6,117 bases of DNA, from NCBI GenBank assembly GCA_022566435.1, contig JADFIX010000280.1:1-6117 (forward strand). Reading direction: 5' to 3'. The position numbers and the translations under genes were made by a program. Below, one piece after another: positions 5,197 to 6,117 of this stretch. Positions within the stretch are counted from its first letter, which is position 1, and every line of letters begins with the position of its first letter. The notes beneath the pieces are model-generated. The model saw only the letters and a program-made list of their open reading frames with translations. It was not told where the DNA came from and searched no databases. This DNA is from Planctomycetota bacterium. Lineage in GTDB: Bacteria; Planctomycetota; Phycisphaerae; UBA1845.

Positions 5197-6117
5197 ATGA
5201 GCGATTCACGGCCCTATGCCTTGGACAGCGAAGAGGAACCCCGCCGTTTGGATCGGCAGGCCGAACTGGCCGGATTGGAGGATCACCTGTCCCGGATTCC
5301 CATGAAGCCTGATTCGAAAGTGCTTGACGCCGGATGCGGATCGGGGTCCATGACGCGCCTCATGGCGAAGCGCACCGCTCGGGGCCACGTGACGGGGGTC
5401 GATCTCAACGGAAAATATTTGGACTATGCCAGGGAAGTTGCCCAGGAAGAGGGGATCGGGAACATTTCCTTCGACACCGGAGACATTTTCGACCTGCCCT
5501 TCGACGACGATTCTTTCGATATCGTATGGTCGAAGTACGTCCTCCAATGGGTGAACGAGCCGGCCAAGGCGGTCAAGGAATTCAAACGTGTGACCCGGCC
5601 CGGAGGTCATGTCGTCTGCTGCAATTTCGATAACTTACTAGTGTACAATTATCCTGTCGACGAGGCATTGCAGAGTGACATCGAATCGGTCATCTCCGGC
5701 CTGATCGATCCCTACGTGGGCCGCAAAATGTACTCGATGTTCCTGGGGGAGGGAATGCTCGATATCACGGTCGATATAGAGGCCGACCGAATTTTCACGG
5801 TGATCGGGAAAATCGACGAAGAACGTCGCCGAAATATGGCGGACCAGTACACGGCCACTTTGCCGCAAATGACGAAAATAGTGGGCTCGCAACAGAAAGC
5901 CGAATCTTACATCCAACGGCACCTGGCATACCTCGATCGCGAGGATACGATCTCCCCGTGTATCCCCCGCGTTGAATTTCCGCGCGTTGGGAAAAGTTTC
6001 TGTGTCGAGATAGCCGATGAGTTTTCCGAGCGCGTTCAAGGGCTTGCCGATCGAGATTCCCTTGGGCAGGATGCCGGGATGCTCTTCTTCATGGGCGAGG
6101 CACGTATCCCGGGCTTC
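5197..6117 (+). CDS. SAM-dependent methyltransferase joined in frame to DUF192 (open at right edge)
   Basis: 307 codons visible, no stop. Start at 5197 chosen for GGAG at 5189-5192; an in-frame ATG at 5161 would add 12 residues. Residues 1-255 form a class I methyltransferase: motif I VLDAGCGSG (42-50), Asp69 ending strand 2 for the SAM ribose, GDIFDLPF (95-102), the FDIVWSKYVLQW segment (107-118), and RPGG (134-137). A C-terminal helical region follows, up to a REDTISPC segment (248-255). In families of this type that segment usually lies close to the end of the protein. From about residue 258 the sequence instead becomes the start of a DUF192 (COG1430) domain: FCVEIADEFSERVQGL, then RDSLGQDAGMLFF, and ends within that motif. 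The substrate cannot be predicted. The join may be a true fusion or an artefact. Confidence 0.8.
   Translation, partial: MSDSRPYALDSEEEPRRLDRQAELAGLEDHLSRIPMKPDSKVLDAGCGSGSMTRLMAKRTARGHVTGVDLNGKYLDYAREVAQEEGIGNISFDTGDIFDLPFDDDSFDIVWSKYVLQWVNEPAKAVKEFKRVTRPGGHVVCCNFDNLLVYNYPVDEALQSDIESVISGLIDPYVGRKMYSMFLGEGMLDITVDIEADRIFTVIGKIDEERRRNMADQYTATLPQMTKIVGSQQKAESYIQRHLAYLDREDTISPCIPRVEFPRVGKSFCVEIADEFSERVQGLADRDSLGQDAGMLFFMGEARIPGF
5956..6117 (+). other. DUF192 domain, N-terminal part (within the open frame from 5197)
   Basis: Residues about 258-307 of the frame match the usual start of DUF192: a strand ending in VEIAD, a helix with ERVQGL, then SLGQDAGMLFF and a PGF that normally precedes WMK. DUF192 proteins are usually small exported proteins of 120-170 residues with an N-terminal signal peptide. 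Here no signal peptide or start codon separates it from the methyltransferase. Function of the family is unclear. Confidence 0.65.

Noticed and set aside
5206..6039. Minus-strand frames of 134 and 133 codons
   Set aside because: They lie opposite the methyltransferase, whose SAM-binding motifs are unambiguous on the plus strand.
1..6117. tRNA, rRNA, CRISPR array or insertion sequence
   Set aside because: I saw no cloverleaf-like sequence, rRNA core, regular spaced repeats, transposase motifs or terminal inverted repeats in the gaps, including around the fragment junctions.

Overview
The window looks like DNA from a Planctomycetota-type bacterium of moderate to high GC. The evidence is a membrane-anchored Hanks-type Ser/Thr kinase with an extra N-terminal helical domain, a membrane TPR-like protein between two small lipoproteins, and a 93-residue protein whose N-terminus I associate from memory with planctomycete hypothetical proteins. 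This assignment is inference from protein style; no search was possible.

Layout. Positions 1-1728 hold a tight minus-strand operon of envelope genes: a 158-residue lipoprotein (start 1728), a 272-residue single-pass TPR-like protein (ATGA overlap), and the first 138 residues of a second lipoprotein running off the left edge. A good sigma70-type promoter for it lies at 1805-1833 on the minus strand. A divergent plus-strand gene (2087-2626) encodes a small membrane-anchored protein of unknown function. It meets the Ser/Thr kinase (3864-2623, minus) tail to tail, and the two stop codons share one CTAG palindrome.

From about 3865 to 5055 the minus strand is a patchwork of incomplete pieces. There is a 3' portion of the tRNA-modification GTPase gene mnmE (4486-4085) without its P-loop or C-terminal end. 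Abutting it is the first 48 codons of the 16S rRNA methyltransferase gene rsmI (4631-4485), which looks proteobacterial. Then come a 42-residue ORF I do not recognise and the 93-residue hypothetical protein. After a 141-base gap with a GC-rich inverted repeat, a plus-strand SAM-dependent methyltransferase begins at 5197. It stays open to the right edge, but its last ~50 visible residues are the start of a DUF192 domain.

The left part (1-3864) reads as normal, intact genes. The right part has one clear abrupt junction between unrelated housekeeping genes (4484-4487) and a second suspicious one (about 5959-5970). The simplest explanation is a chimeric assembly or amplification artefact, or a heavily rearranged locus. 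I do not see a coherent new system there. The envelope operon and the two-domain kinase are the best intact candidates for undescribed biology.
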